Assembly: GCA_020073305.1 (NCBI GenBank)
Contig: JAIQFK010000002.1
Span: forward strand, 310,001-374,000
Reading direction: 5' to 3'
DNA length: 64,000 nucleotides
Source: Terriglobia bacterium
GTDB lineage: Bacteria > Acidobacteriota > Terriglobia > Bryobacterales > Bryobacteraceae
Both the position numbers and the translations under genes were made by a program. Shown here piece by piece: positions 37,892 to 45,964 of this stretch (positions within the stretch are counted from its first letter, which is position 1; the number at the start of each line of letters is the position of its first letter). The notes below the pieces were generated by a model. The model was not told the DNA's origin. It searched no databases and was given only the letters and a program-made list of their open reading frames with translations.

Positions 37892-39199
37892 TTAAGCCGT
37901 TACCAACTCCTTTTCATACGGGCACGGTTTCCCGTCCAGGTGCGCCTCGAACTCCTCGCGGAATTTCTCGACGATGGAGATCGTGGGCAGCGCCGCGGCA
38001 TCGCCCAGCGGGCAGAACGTACGGCCTAGCATGTTCTTCGCCAGATCACCCAGCAGATTGATGTCGTCCTTTCGTCCCATGCCATCGTGAAAGCGCGTGA
38101 GGATTTTGCGGATCCACGTGGTGCCCTCGCGGCACGGAATGCACCACCCACAACTCTCGTGCGCGTAAAAGCGCATGATCCGCAGCGCCACCTTCACCAT
38201 GCAGGTGTCTTCGTCCATGATGACGACGCCGCCCGAGCCGAGCATGGTCTTCTTCTTGGCCATGGCGTCGTAATCCATGGTCAGACCCTCGCACTCCGCC
38301 GCGGTCAGCACCGGGCAGGACGAGCCTCCCGGAATGAACGCCTTCAGTTTCTTGCCGCCCCGAATGCCGCCGCCCACCTCGTTGATCATTCTGTCCACCG
38401 GAAAACCGAGCGGCAGCTCGTACACGCCGGGCTTGTTCACATGGCCCGTGAGGCACGTGAGCTTGGTGCCCCCGGCCTTGGGCACTCCCAGCGCCGCAAA
38501 GGCTGCACCGCCATCGCGCAGGATCGGCGGCACCGCGCAGTAGGTCTCTACATTGTTCAGGATGGTAGGGCACTGGAAGGCGCCCACGACGGCGGGGAAG
38601 GGAGGACGGATCCGTGGAATCCCGCGCTTTCCTTCCAAGGACTCGAGCAGCGCCGATTCCTCGCCGCACTCGTACGCTCCCGCGCCGCTGTGCGTGTAGG
38701 CGTCAAAGGAAAAGTTCGAACCTTGCAGATTCTTGCCCAGATATCCCTTGTCGTAGGCTTCAGCTATGGCTTTATCGAGGATTTCGATCAGGTACCGATA
38801 CTCGCCACGCACATAGATGTAGCCGGCGTGCGCATCCACCGCCAGGCCCGCGATCAGCATGCCCTCGATCAACTGGTGGGGATCGTTTTCCATCAGCAGG
38901 CGGTCCTTGCAGGTGCCGGGCTCGCTTTCATCCGCGTTTACGACAATGTATTTCGGCTTGGGCGAATTGCGCGGCACGAAGCTCCACTTCATGCCCGCGG
39001 GAAAACCAGCGCCGCCGCGGCCGCGAAGGTTCGAGACCTTGACTTCTTCGATGATCGCGTCCGGCTTCATCTCGAGCGCCTTCTTGAACGCCTTATAGCC
39101 GTCGGTAGCCAGATACGTGTCGACGGCCGCCGAATTCGGCAGGCCGAAGCGCCTCGTGAGCACTTTGGTTTCGAGCGGGCTGGGTGGGTTGTACAACAT
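37892..39199 (-). CDS. nuoF: NADH-quinone oxidoreductase subunit F
   Basis: 435 residues. NADH/FMN site LRGRGGAGFPAGMKWSF, then YECGEESALLESLEGKRGIPRIRPPFPA, and 4Fe-4S (N3) motif HESCGWCIPCREGTTW with a distal FCPLGDAA cysteine. It accepts hydride from NADH. The stop abuts the nuoG start directly, and it starts 3 bases after nuoE. Confidence 0.95.
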   Translation of the reverse strand: MLYNPPSPLETKVLTRRFGLPNSAAVDTYLATDGYKAFKKALEMKPDAIIEEVKVSNLRGRGGAGFPAGMKWSFVPRNSPKPKYIVVNADESEPGTCKDRLLMENDPHQLIEGMLIAGLAVDAHAGYIYVRGEYRYLIEILDKAIAEAYDKGYLGKNLQGSNFSFDAYTHSGAGAYECGEESALLESLEGKRGIPRIRPPFPAVVGAFQCPTILNNVETYCAVPPILRDGGAAFAALGVPKAGGTKLTCLTGHVNKPGVYELPLGFPVDRMINEVGGGIRGGKKLKAFIPGGSSCPVLTAAECEGLTMDYDAMAKKKTMLGSGGVVIMDEDTCMVKVALRIMRFYAHESCGWCIPCREGTTWIRKILTRFHDGMGRKDDINLLGDLAKNMLGRTFCPLGDAAALPTISIVEKFREEFEAHLDGKPCPYEKELVTA

Positions 39200-39202
39200 G
39201 CG

Positions 39203-39685
39203 CTAGTGGGTCTTTCTCAGGCTGTCTAGAAGCTGGTCGAGCTGCTCCGGCGTCACCTTATGGTGAAAGTCGTAGTTCACTTGAAGGGCCGGCGCCCAAG
39301 AGCACGCGCCGATGCATTCGACTTCTTCGAGCGAAATCTGCCCGTCCGCCGTGGCTTCTTTATGTCCGATCCCTAGCTTGCCGCAGGCGCGCTGCCATAA
39401 TTGCTCGCCGCCGGTCAGCAGGCAACTGATGTTGGTGCAGATCTGCACGTGATACTTGCCCAGCGGCTTGCGATGCAGCATCGAGTAGTACGACAGGACC
39501 TCCTCGACTTGCATGGGCGTCACGCCCACTCGCCGGGCCACTTCTTCCACCAGCTCTTGCGTGATCGAGCCGATCTCATCCTGCGCGTACAGCAGCATGG
39601 GCACCATCGCCGAGCGCTGCCGGCCCGGAGGATAGCTCGTCAGGAGCCTTGCGAACTTGGCTTCGAGTTCTGGTGAAAAAGTCAT
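39203..39685 (-). CDS. nuoE: NADH-quinone oxidoreductase subunit E
   Basis: 160 residues. Thioredoxin-like 2Fe-2S (N1a) subunit: cysteines in QICTNISCLLTGG and VECIGACSWAP. The N-terminal helical part includes RVGVTPMQVEEVLSYYSMLHRKPLGKYHV. It is preceded by a 91-base gap with a long imperfect hairpin, the only sizeable gap in the operon. Confidence 0.94.
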   Translation of the reverse strand: MTFSPELEAKFARLLTSYPPGRQRSAMVPMLLYAQDEIGSITQELVEEVARRVGVTPMQVEEVLSYYSMLHRKPLGKYHVQICTNISCLLTGGEQLWQRACGKLGIGHKEATADGQISLEEVECIGACSWAPALQVNYDFHHKVTPEQLDQLLDSLRKTH

Positions 39686-39709
39686 CTGTCTGCTTCTTAG
39701 GGCTGATTA

Positions 39710-39774
39710 GGGAGACTGGGAGATCGGGGGACTGGGAGGATTTGTCCCTCCTTCTCCCCGTCTCCTTGTCTCCC
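39710..39774. repeat. Long imperfect hairpin inside the nuo operon
   Basis: Short GGGAGAC/GGAGA/GGGG blocks pair with CCCC/TCTCC/GTCTCCC blocks across a ~65-base span in the gap between nuoD and nuoE. It could be a processing, attenuation or stability element in the long transcript, or a dispersed repeat. No T-run follows, so termination is unlikely. Confidence 0.5.
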
Positions 39775-39776
39775 CG

Positions 39777-41021
39777 TCACCTGTCCGAATCTCCCAACAC
39801 GAAATCCATGCTGCCGATCGAGGCGATCACATCAGCGATCAGGGTTCCCTTGACCATCTCCGGAATCGCTTGCAGATTGCCGAAGCTGGGGCCGCGCACA
39901 TGCACGCGATACGGCTTCGCCGTGCCGTCGCTCACCATGTAATAGCCCACCTCGCCCCGCGGCGATTCAATCACCTGGTACACTTCGCCCGCCGGCACGC
40001 GGAAGCCCTCGGTCACGATCTTGAAGTGATAGATCAGGGCCTCCATCTGCGTCTTCATTTTCTCGCGATCGGGCAGCACCACGTGCGGCGCATCCGCGGT
40101 CCAGCGCCCGTCCGGCATCCCCGCAAGCGCCTGCTGGATAATGCGTGCGCTCTGCCGCATCTCCTCGATGCGCACCAGGTAGCGCGCATACACGTCGTTT
40201 TCAGTGCGTGTGGGAACTTCGAAATCAAACTTGTCGTAACTCGAGTACGGCTGCGTCTTGCGTGTGTCCCATTTCAGTCCCGCCGCCCGCAGCATCGGAC
40301 CCGTCACACCCCAATCCAGCATGTCCTCGAGCGAAATGAAGCCCACGCCTTTCGTGCGGCCGATCCAGATGCCATTGCTGGTCAGCAGCTCTTCGTACTC
40401 ATCCACTCGGCTCGGAAAAACATCGATGAAGTCTTTGATGCGCTTGTGCCAGCCGCGCGGCGGTTCTAGGGCCAGGCCGCCGATACGGAAATAACTCGTC
40501 ATCATCCGCTGGCCCGAGTACATCTCGAAAATGCGCAGGATGTCCTCGCGCTCGCGGAAACAATAGAGGAACACGGACATCGCCCCAATGTCGATGGCGT
40601 GCGTGCCCAGCCAAACCAGGTGGCTGTTGAGGCGCGTCAGCTCGGTCAGCATCACGCGCTGCCATTGCGCCATGGGCGGAATCTCCAGCCCCAGCAACTT
40701 CTCCGCCGCCAGGCAGTAACAGAGATTGTTCGATAGCGGCGCCAGGTAGTCGATGCGGTCGGTAAGCGTGACTCCCTGCTGGTAATTCTTGACCTCGAAT
40801 TCTTTTTCAATGCCGGTGTGAAGATAACCGATGTCGGGCTGCGCGGAAACGATGGTTTCGCCATCGAGTTCCAGCAGAAGCCGCAGAACACCGTGGGTGG
40901 ACGGGTGCTGCGGGCCCATGTTGAGCACCATGCGGCGGGGCCCCGGCGCCTCGGTCTCCTGCGGTTCAGCGGGGCTCTCCGGTTGAACGACCGTTACACC
41001 CGGAATGTCTGCATCGCCCAT
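39777..41021 (-). CDS. nuoD: NADH-quinone oxidoreductase subunit D
   Basis: 414 residues with a ~30-residue non-conserved leader before LNMGPQHPSTHGVLRLLLELDGE. Other signatures are GYLHTGIEKEFEVKNYQQGVTLTDRIDYL (quinone-binding His/Tyr region), GTHAIDIGAMSVFLYCFREREDILRIFEMYSGQRM and the C-terminal PSFGNLQAIPEMVKGTLIADVIASIGSMDFVLGDSDR. It forms the quinone cavity with NuoB and NuoH. Start directly follows the nuoC stop. Confidence 0.95.
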   Translation of the reverse strand: MGDADIPGVTVVQPESPAEPQETEAPGPRRMVLNMGPQHPSTHGVLRLLLELDGETIVSAQPDIGYLHTGIEKEFEVKNYQQGVTLTDRIDYLAPLSNNLCYCLAAEKLLGLEIPPMAQWQRVMLTELTRLNSHLVWLGTHAIDIGAMSVFLYCFREREDILRIFEMYSGQRMMTSYFRIGGLALEPPRGWHKRIKDFIDVFPSRVDEYEELLTSNGIWIGRTKGVGFISLEDMLDWGVTGPMLRAAGLKWDTRKTQPYSSYDKFDFEVPTRTENDVYARYLVRIEEMRQSARIIQQALAGMPDGRWTADAPHVVLPDREKMKTQMEALIYHFKIVTEGFRVPAGEVYQVIESPRGEVGYYMVSDGTAKPYRVHVRGPSFGNLQAIPEMVKGTLIADVIASIGSMDFVLGDSDR

Positions 41022-41495
41022 CTAAACTCGGTCCCCTGTTACGGGATAATCCTTGCGCAGAGGGTGCCCTTCCCAGTCTTCGGGCAGCATGATACGGCGC
41101 AAGTCGGGATGATTGCGAAAGCGGATGCCGAACAGATCGAACGTCTCCCGCTCATACCAGTTGGCTGACCGCCAGACTACGGTTACCGAATCAATCTCCG
41201 GATTCTCACCCGCGAGCCGGCATTTCAGCCGCAGCCGCTCATTGCGCTCCGGCGAATGCAGGTGATAGACCACTTCAAACCGCGGCTCTTCCGGATACCA
41301 GTCGAGCGCGGTAACCGTACTCAGACGCACGAACTTCTGTTCGTTCTTCAGATAAGCGCAGGCGTGGACGATCCGCTCCGCGGCGATCTCAAGCGTCAGC
41401 TCGCCACGATCGAACTTGCCGCCGACCAGGGCCTCCGGCTCGGCCTCTGCCAGCGCCGCCACCACCGGGAACGATTTCAGCTCATCCGCTATCAT
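41022..41495 (-). CDS. nuoC: NADH-quinone oxidoreductase subunit C
   Basis: 157 residues. Family signature WYERETFDLFGIRFRNHPDLRRIMLPEDWEGHPLRKDYPV near the C-terminus. It is separate from nuoD, unlike in E. coli. It lies 3 bases after the nuoA stop, so there is no room for nuoB between them. Confidence 0.94.
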   Translation of the reverse strand: MIADELKSFPVVAALAEAEPEALVGGKFDRGELTLEIAAERIVHACAYLKNEQKFVRLSTVTALDWYPEEPRFEVVYHLHSPERNERLRLKCRLAGENPEIDSVTVVWRSANWYERETFDLFGIRFRNHPDLRRIMLPEDWEGHPLRKDYPVTGDRV

Positions 41496-41498
41496 GCA

Positions 41499-41891
41499 TT
41501 AATGCTTCTGGTCGTGATCCGAGTATGACCAGTCCAGCGCCCCTTTCTTCCAGATGTAAAAGAATCCGCAAAGAATCAGGAGGATGAAGATCAGCATCTC
41601 GACGAACGCGAACATCTTCAGCTCGCGATAGACTACGGCCCACGGATACAGAAAGATCGCTTCGATATCGAATAGGATAAACAGCATCCCGACCAGGTAG
41701 AACTTGACGCTGAATCGGTGCCGGGCATCTCCGGTGGGCACGATACCGGATTCGTAAGGCATATCCTTCACCCGGTTGCGCACTTTTTTGCCCAGAACGA
41801 AAGAGAGGCCCAGCATGAGCGTTGCAATCGCCATGGCGATCGCCACCTGCAGCAGAACAGGGAAATACAGTTCTGGATACGAAGCCGGCAT
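41499..41891 (-). CDS. nuoA: NADH-quinone oxidoreductase subunit A
   Basis: 130 residues with three membrane helices. Signature PYESGIVPTGDARHRFSVKFYLVGMLFILFDIEAIFLYPWAVVYRELKMF is the NuoA loop near the quinone tunnel. It is the first gene of the operon. Its start region is shared with the divergent thiS gene; an A/T-rich stretch around 41920-41940 is a likely promoter zone for one or both. Confidence 0.94.
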   Translation of the reverse strand: MPASYPELYFPVLLQVAIAMAIATLMLGLSFVLGKKVRNRVKDMPYESGIVPTGDARHRFSVKFYLVGMLFILFDIEAIFLYPWAVVYRELKMFAFVEMLIFILLILCGFFYIWKKGALDWSYSDHDQKH

Positions 41892-41972
41892 TCAGTTTTT
41901 TCCGGGAAACGAAAAAGACGTTTAACTTTGAATATAATGAGTACGAAAACGGAGTGTCAACCTGGAGCTGCG

Positions 41973-42197
41973 ATGGTGCAAGAAGTCACACCTCTGATTT
42001 CGATTGTCGTGAACGGCGAGGAGCGCGCCGTGCGCTCTGGCGACACTATCGCGGACCTGCTCAGCGCGCTCGAACTCGACCCTGAACGCCTGGCCATCGA
42101 GCTGGACCGCCGCATCGTGAAGCGCGCGGAATGGGCCGGCACCGTGTTGCCAGCCGGTGCCAAACTCGAGATCGTCCGATTCGTCGGTGGCGGCTAG
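41973..42197 (+). CDS. thiS: ThiS-like sulfur carrier protein
   Basis: 74 residues from the ATG at 41973, with GGAG upstream. It has the beta-grasp pattern (ISIVVNGEERAV, ADLLSALELDPERLAIELDRRIV, GTVLPAGAKLEIVRFVGGG) and the terminal GG that is adenylated and thiocarboxylated. It donates sulfur for the thiazole of thiamine. A TATAAT hexamer sits about 35 bases upstream, without a clear -35. No thiG or thiF neighbour is in the window. Confidence 0.88.
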   Translation: MVQEVTPLISIVVNGEERAVRSGDTIADLLSALELDPERLAIELDRRIVKRAEWAGTVLPAGAKLEIVRFVGGG

Positions 42198-42557
42198 TTA
42201 CTTCTTCTCGGCTTCGATCTTCTCAATGACCAGCGCCTTCGAGCCGCCGTGCTCGTACACTTTGCCGCTCACGACAACTCTCTGAGCGGCGAAAGGCAGC
42301 AGCTTTTCATTTTGGCTCGCGGCCGGCATGGCCTCTGCGATGGGCCAGTAGATGGCGCCGTCGTCCGCCAGAATCACCAGCGGTGAGCCCGCCTTGGCGC
42401 AAGCTTTCGCGCAGTCGGGGCTGACTGGTTTCTTCAAATTCTTCGTAAAGGTGCAGGCCGAATCGATCACGTAGCCCTTCACCGTCGCTGTTTTAACATC
42501 CGGACTCGCCATTAGCACTAGAGCGCTCGCCAGCGCAGTCATCCAGACAATTCGCAT
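42198..42557 (-). CDS. Small exported hypothetical protein
   Basis: 119 residues with a signal peptide (MRIVWMTALASALVLMASPD). The mature part has an ordered, strand-rich pattern (KGYVIDSACTF..PDCAKACAKAGSPLVILADDGAIYWP..VVVSGKVYEHGGSKALVIEKI), with three conserved-looking cysteines. This kind of small OB-like exported protein recurs in acidobacteria. Its stop codon abuts the thiS stop on the other strand. No known function. Confidence 0.65.
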   Translation of the reverse strand: MRIVWMTALASALVLMASPDVKTATVKGYVIDSACTFTKNLKKPVSPDCAKACAKAGSPLVILADDGAIYWPIAEAMPAASQNEKLLPFAAQRVVVSGKVYEHGGSKALVIEKIEAEKK

Positions 42558-42613
42558 GTATCCTCCTGGGAAAAATAGTGTTCCGAACAGTTTACACGCG
42601 CCGCTGGCGAACT

Positions 42614-42649
42614 CAATAGTATGTTTCTGTTAATTACAAATTACTATTG
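42614..42649. promoter_or_regulatory. Inverted repeat upstream of the third TonB receptor
   Basis: CAATAGTA and TACTATTG are perfect 8-base arms separated by 20 A/T-rich bases, 37 bases upstream of the TonB start. A plausible operator or promoter region for the receptor/selenoprotein pair. Confidence 0.45.
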
Positions 42650-42685
42650 TCCTGTTTTCGACCTGCCTATACACTGATCCAACCC

Positions 42686-45600
42686 ATGCGTTGCGTTAGT
42701 CTCGAAAGAACATTCTTGTTGTCCCTTGTCTGCCTGTCGTGGAGCCTCCACGCACAGGATCCCGTCGGTGTGCTGGAAGGACAGATCAACGATCCGTCCG
42801 GCGCCACCGTGTCTGCCGCTGAGGTTACGGTTAGCAATCCTCAGACCGGCTTTACCGCCAAGCGGCGCTCCGCGAACGATGGTGTATTCCACTTCGCGTC
42901 TCTGCCCGTCGGCGACTACAACCTGCGCGTCAATGCGGAGGGTTTCTCTCTGTTCAACGCGTCGTCGATCCGCATCGATATCGGCCGCACGGTCCGCATC
43001 CCGGTCAAGCTTGAAGTGGCGGTTGGCCACAGCGAGGTGAACGTCGTCGGCACGGGCGCCACGGTCGACCTCGGTCCAACGCTCGGCAACGTGGTCTCGG
43101 CCCATGAGGCCAGTGACCTGCCGCTGAACGGCCGCAACGTCACGCAGCTCGGCTTGCTGCAGCCGGGAGTTGCGCCCATGACCGGCGGCCTGGCCGAAGC
43201 CGGCGGCCTAGTGCGCGCCAACCAGGCCTACGCGGTGAACGGCCAGCGGCCTGAATCGAACGGCTACCTGCTCGACGGCGTGCCCAACATCGACAACGTG
43301 AACGGCGGTTTCGCCATCCGCGTGCCCGTCGATGCCATCGGCGAGTTCCGAATTCTCACGTTGAACGCGCCGGCGGAATACGGCGGCACCAGCGGCGCTA
43401 CCACCAGCGCGGTGACGAAATCCGGCGGCAACGATTTTCACGGCGATGTCTACGAGTTTCTGCGCAACAACGACCTGGACACGCGCAACTTCTTCGCCTC
43501 AACGGTCGAGCCGCTTCACCGGAACCAGTTCGGCGGCACGGTCGGCGGCCCCATCCGCCGCAACAAAGATTTCTTCTTCGCCTATTACGAAGGCTTGCGC
43601 GATCGCTCGGGCGTGACCAAAACCGCCATCGTGCCGACACCCGCGCAGCGTGCGGGCGATTTCTCAGGCACAGGCGCGCCGCTGATGGGCTTCAATTTCC
43701 AGACCGGCGGGTTCGATCCCGTACCCGGCAACAAGCTGCTGCCAGCGATGATCAATCCGATCGCCCAAAACGCGCTGCAGTACTATCCCCTGGGCAACCT
43801 CTCGCCGTCCCTCTTTGCCTCAACGGTCATGGGGACCAACAATTACGACCAGGGCGGTTTCCGGCTCGATCACAACTTCTCGGCCGGCGATCAGCTTTTC
43901 CTGCGCTATGCAACCTCGAGTACCGGTGAAGTCGATCCGCTGCCCATCGCCGGCGCCGGCGTGCCTGGCTTTCCCGTGGGCGATAGCATTCGCACCCACT
44001 CCGTCAGCGTTTCGGAAACGCACGTGTTCTCCGCCGGAGCGCTCCAGACTTTCCGCGCGGCATTTTTCCGGAACGAATTTATTTTCGGGCAGCGCCTGAA
44101 TTCCACGCCGCCCAGCTCGCTCGGCTTCCAGTATCAGCCGACGCTCGGTCTTGCCGCGGGCCCGCCGTACCTGATCGTCAGCGGCTACGCCAGTGTGGGA
44201 GACCCCATCGTCGGCCCCCAAAACACGTATCAGAACAATTACCAGCTCAGCGATTCCATTTCGCTGACGCGCGGACGCCACAGCTTCAAGTTCGGCGGCG
44301 ATTTCGCCCGCACGCAGATCAATCTGCTGTTCGGAATCGCCACCAACGGCTTCTTCGTCTTCGCGCCCTTTCCTTTCAGCGATCCCTTTGCCAGTTTCCT
44401 GACGGGCAATCCGGTGGTGTTCTTCCAGGGCGGCGGCCAGTTCGACCGCGGGTTGCGCAATGTCATGGTGGCGGGCTACGCGCAGGATGAATGGCGGATC
44501 ACGCCGCACCTGACGCTCAACTACGGCCTGCGTTATGAGATCAACACCCCGTACGTAGATATCCGCAACCGTATGAACGAGTGGGCGCCGGGCGTGCAGT
44601 CCAAGGTATATCCGAATGCGCCGCCGGGCCTGCTGTTTCCAGGCGATCCCGGCGTGGCCCGGAGCGTCGCACCGAATTATTACAAAGGTCTGATGCCGCG
44701 AATCGGCGTAGCCTGGGATCCCACGGGCAGCGGCCGCACCACCATTCGCGCCGGATATGGAATCTTCTATGACTCGTTCACCAACGGCGTGGGCGGACCT
44801 CTGCAAGCGCCCGTCAGCGCGCTCCCCTGGACCCTGGCCTATCAGCTAGGTGGCCCCGGTTTCGATATCGCCAATCCCTACGGCAACCAGCCGCCGCCCT
44901 TCGCGAGCCAGTCCTTCGTCAAGCCGGCTACCGTCCTCACGGTTGATCAGCGCATGCGACCCCCGTATGCCCAGAACTGGAACCTGTCGGTTGAGCGAGT
45001 GCTCGGCAAGAATTACCTCCTCGACGTGCGCTACGTCGGCAACAAAGGCACACGCCTGCCTCGCATGACTGAGGCCGATCCGACTCTCTATGGTCCGGGC
45101 GTGAATCCCAACAACATAGACCAGAACCGTATTCATGCCGGCTGCCCTTCGACGCCGGGCCCATGCAACTTCGCCTCGGTTGGTATCGTGAGCAACATCT
45201 CCAATTCCACCTATCACGCCGGGCAAATCTCCCTTTCGCGGCACTTCACCACGGGCCTCGGATTCCAGTTGTCTTACTGGTTCTCCAAGAGCCTGGATGA
45301 CGTCTCGTCCTTCAACGTCTCCGGCTCAGCCCCTTCCGACGTCTCCGGCGAAAACGACCTGGCGCAGAATCCCTTCAACATCCGCGCCGAGCACGGGCCC
45401 TCGCTGTTCGACGCCCGCCAGCGGTTTTCTCTCAGCGGCAGTTACGAGTTGCCGCACTTGCACAGTGCTCCTCGTGCGGCGGCCATGCTGGTCAACGGAT
45501 GGCAGATCAACGTGATTGCCAGCGCGTCCACCGGTACGCCGTTCACGGTTTACGACCAGGCCAACGTGTCCCTCCAAGGTTCAGCGCCTGAGATCAGCGG

Positions 45601-45961
45601 GTTCTATTCCAGCCGGCCGGATCTGATCGCCGATCCCAATGCCGGCCCGCACACGCCTAGCCAATGGGTGAGCCCCAGCGCCTTCCAGCGTCTCAATCCG
45701 CAAACGCAGGCCGGACAGTTCGGCAACGAAGGGCGCAACGCTGTGCGTGGCCCCGGCATCGCCAACGTCGATCTTTCGCTCTTCAAGAATTTCCCCATCG
45801 GCGAAAGCAAGCGCATCCAGTTCCGCGCCGAGTGCTTCAACATCGCCAATCACCCGAACTTCGCGCTGCCCCAGAACGACATCTCGTCGCCTGAATTCGG
45901 CCAGATCCTCGAAGCCGGGCCGCCGCGCCTGTTCCAACTGGCCCTGAAATTCGTCTTCTGA
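42686..45961 (+). CDS. Large TonB-dependent outer-membrane receptor (Oar-like)
   Basis: 1091 residues from MRCVSLERTF; the ATG at 42686 gives a proper signal peptide (LSLVCLSWSLHAQ). Carboxypeptidase-regulatory-like domain at ~22-105 (GVLEGQINDPSGATVSAAEVTVSN..LPVGDYNLRVNAEGF), plug at ~110-260 (LPLNGRNVTQLGLLQPGV, YLLDGVPNIDNVNGGFAIRVPVDAIGEF), then a long barrel ending FQLALKFVF. This is the ~1100-residue type abundant in acidobacteria, often linked to polymer or large-molecule uptake. The deiodinase-like selenoprotein gene starts 3 bases after its stop, so they form a likely operon. Confidence 0.9.
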   Translation: MRCVSLERTFLLSLVCLSWSLHAQDPVGVLEGQINDPSGATVSAAEVTVSNPQTGFTAKRRSANDGVFHFASLPVGDYNLRVNAEGFSLFNASSIRIDIGRTVRIPVKLEVAVGHSEVNVVGTGATVDLGPTLGNVVSAHEASDLPLNGRNVTQLGLLQPGVAPMTGGLAEAGGLVRANQAYAVNGQRPESNGYLLDGVPNIDNVNGGFAIRVPVDAIGEFRILTLNAPAEYGGTSGATTSAVTKSGGNDFHGDVYEFLRNNDLDTRNFFASTVEPLHRNQFGGTVGGPIRRNKDFFFAYYEGLRDRSGVTKTAIVPTPAQRAGDFSGTGAPLMGFNFQTGGFDPVPGNKLLPAMINPIAQNALQYYPLGNLSPSLFASTVMGTNNYDQGGFRLDHNFSAGDQLFLRYATSSTGEVDPLPIAGAGVPGFPVGDSIRTHSVSVSETHVFSAGALQTFRAAFFRNEFIFGQRLNSTPPSSLGFQYQPTLGLAAGPPYLIVSGYASVGDPIVGPQNTYQNNYQLSDSISLTRGRHSFKFGGDFARTQINLLFGIATNGFFVFAPFPFSDPFASFLTGNPVVFFQGGGQFDRGLRNVMVAGYAQDEWRITPHLTLNYGLRYEINTPYVDIRNRMNEWAPGVQSKVYPNAPPGLLFPGDPGVARSVAPNYYKGLMPRIGVAWDPTGSGRTTIRAGYGIFYDSFTNGVGGPLQAPVSALPWTLAYQLGGPGFDIANPYGNQPPPFASQSFVKPATVLTVDQRMRPPYAQNWNLSVERVLGKNYLLDVRYVGNKGTRLPRMTEADPTLYGPGVNPNNIDQNRIHAGCPSTPGPCNFASVGIVSNISNSTYHAGQISLSRHFTTGLGFQLSYWFSKSLDDVSSFNVSGSAPSDVSGENDLAQNPFNIRAEHGPSLFDARQRFSLSGSYELPHLHSAPRAAAMLVNGWQINVIASASTGTPFTVYDQANVSLQGSAPEISGFYSSRPDLIADPNAGPHTPSQWVSPSAFQRLNPQTQAGQFGNEGRNAVRGPGIANVDLSLFKNFPIGESKRIQFRAECFNIANHPNFALPQNDISSPEFGQILEAGPPRLFQLALKFVF

Positions 45962-45964
45962 TTT

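Noticed and set aside
42616-42648. Inverted repeat as a rho-independent terminator
   Set aside because: The loop is 20 bases, the stem AT-rich, and it lies upstream of a gene start; an operator or promoter reading fits better.
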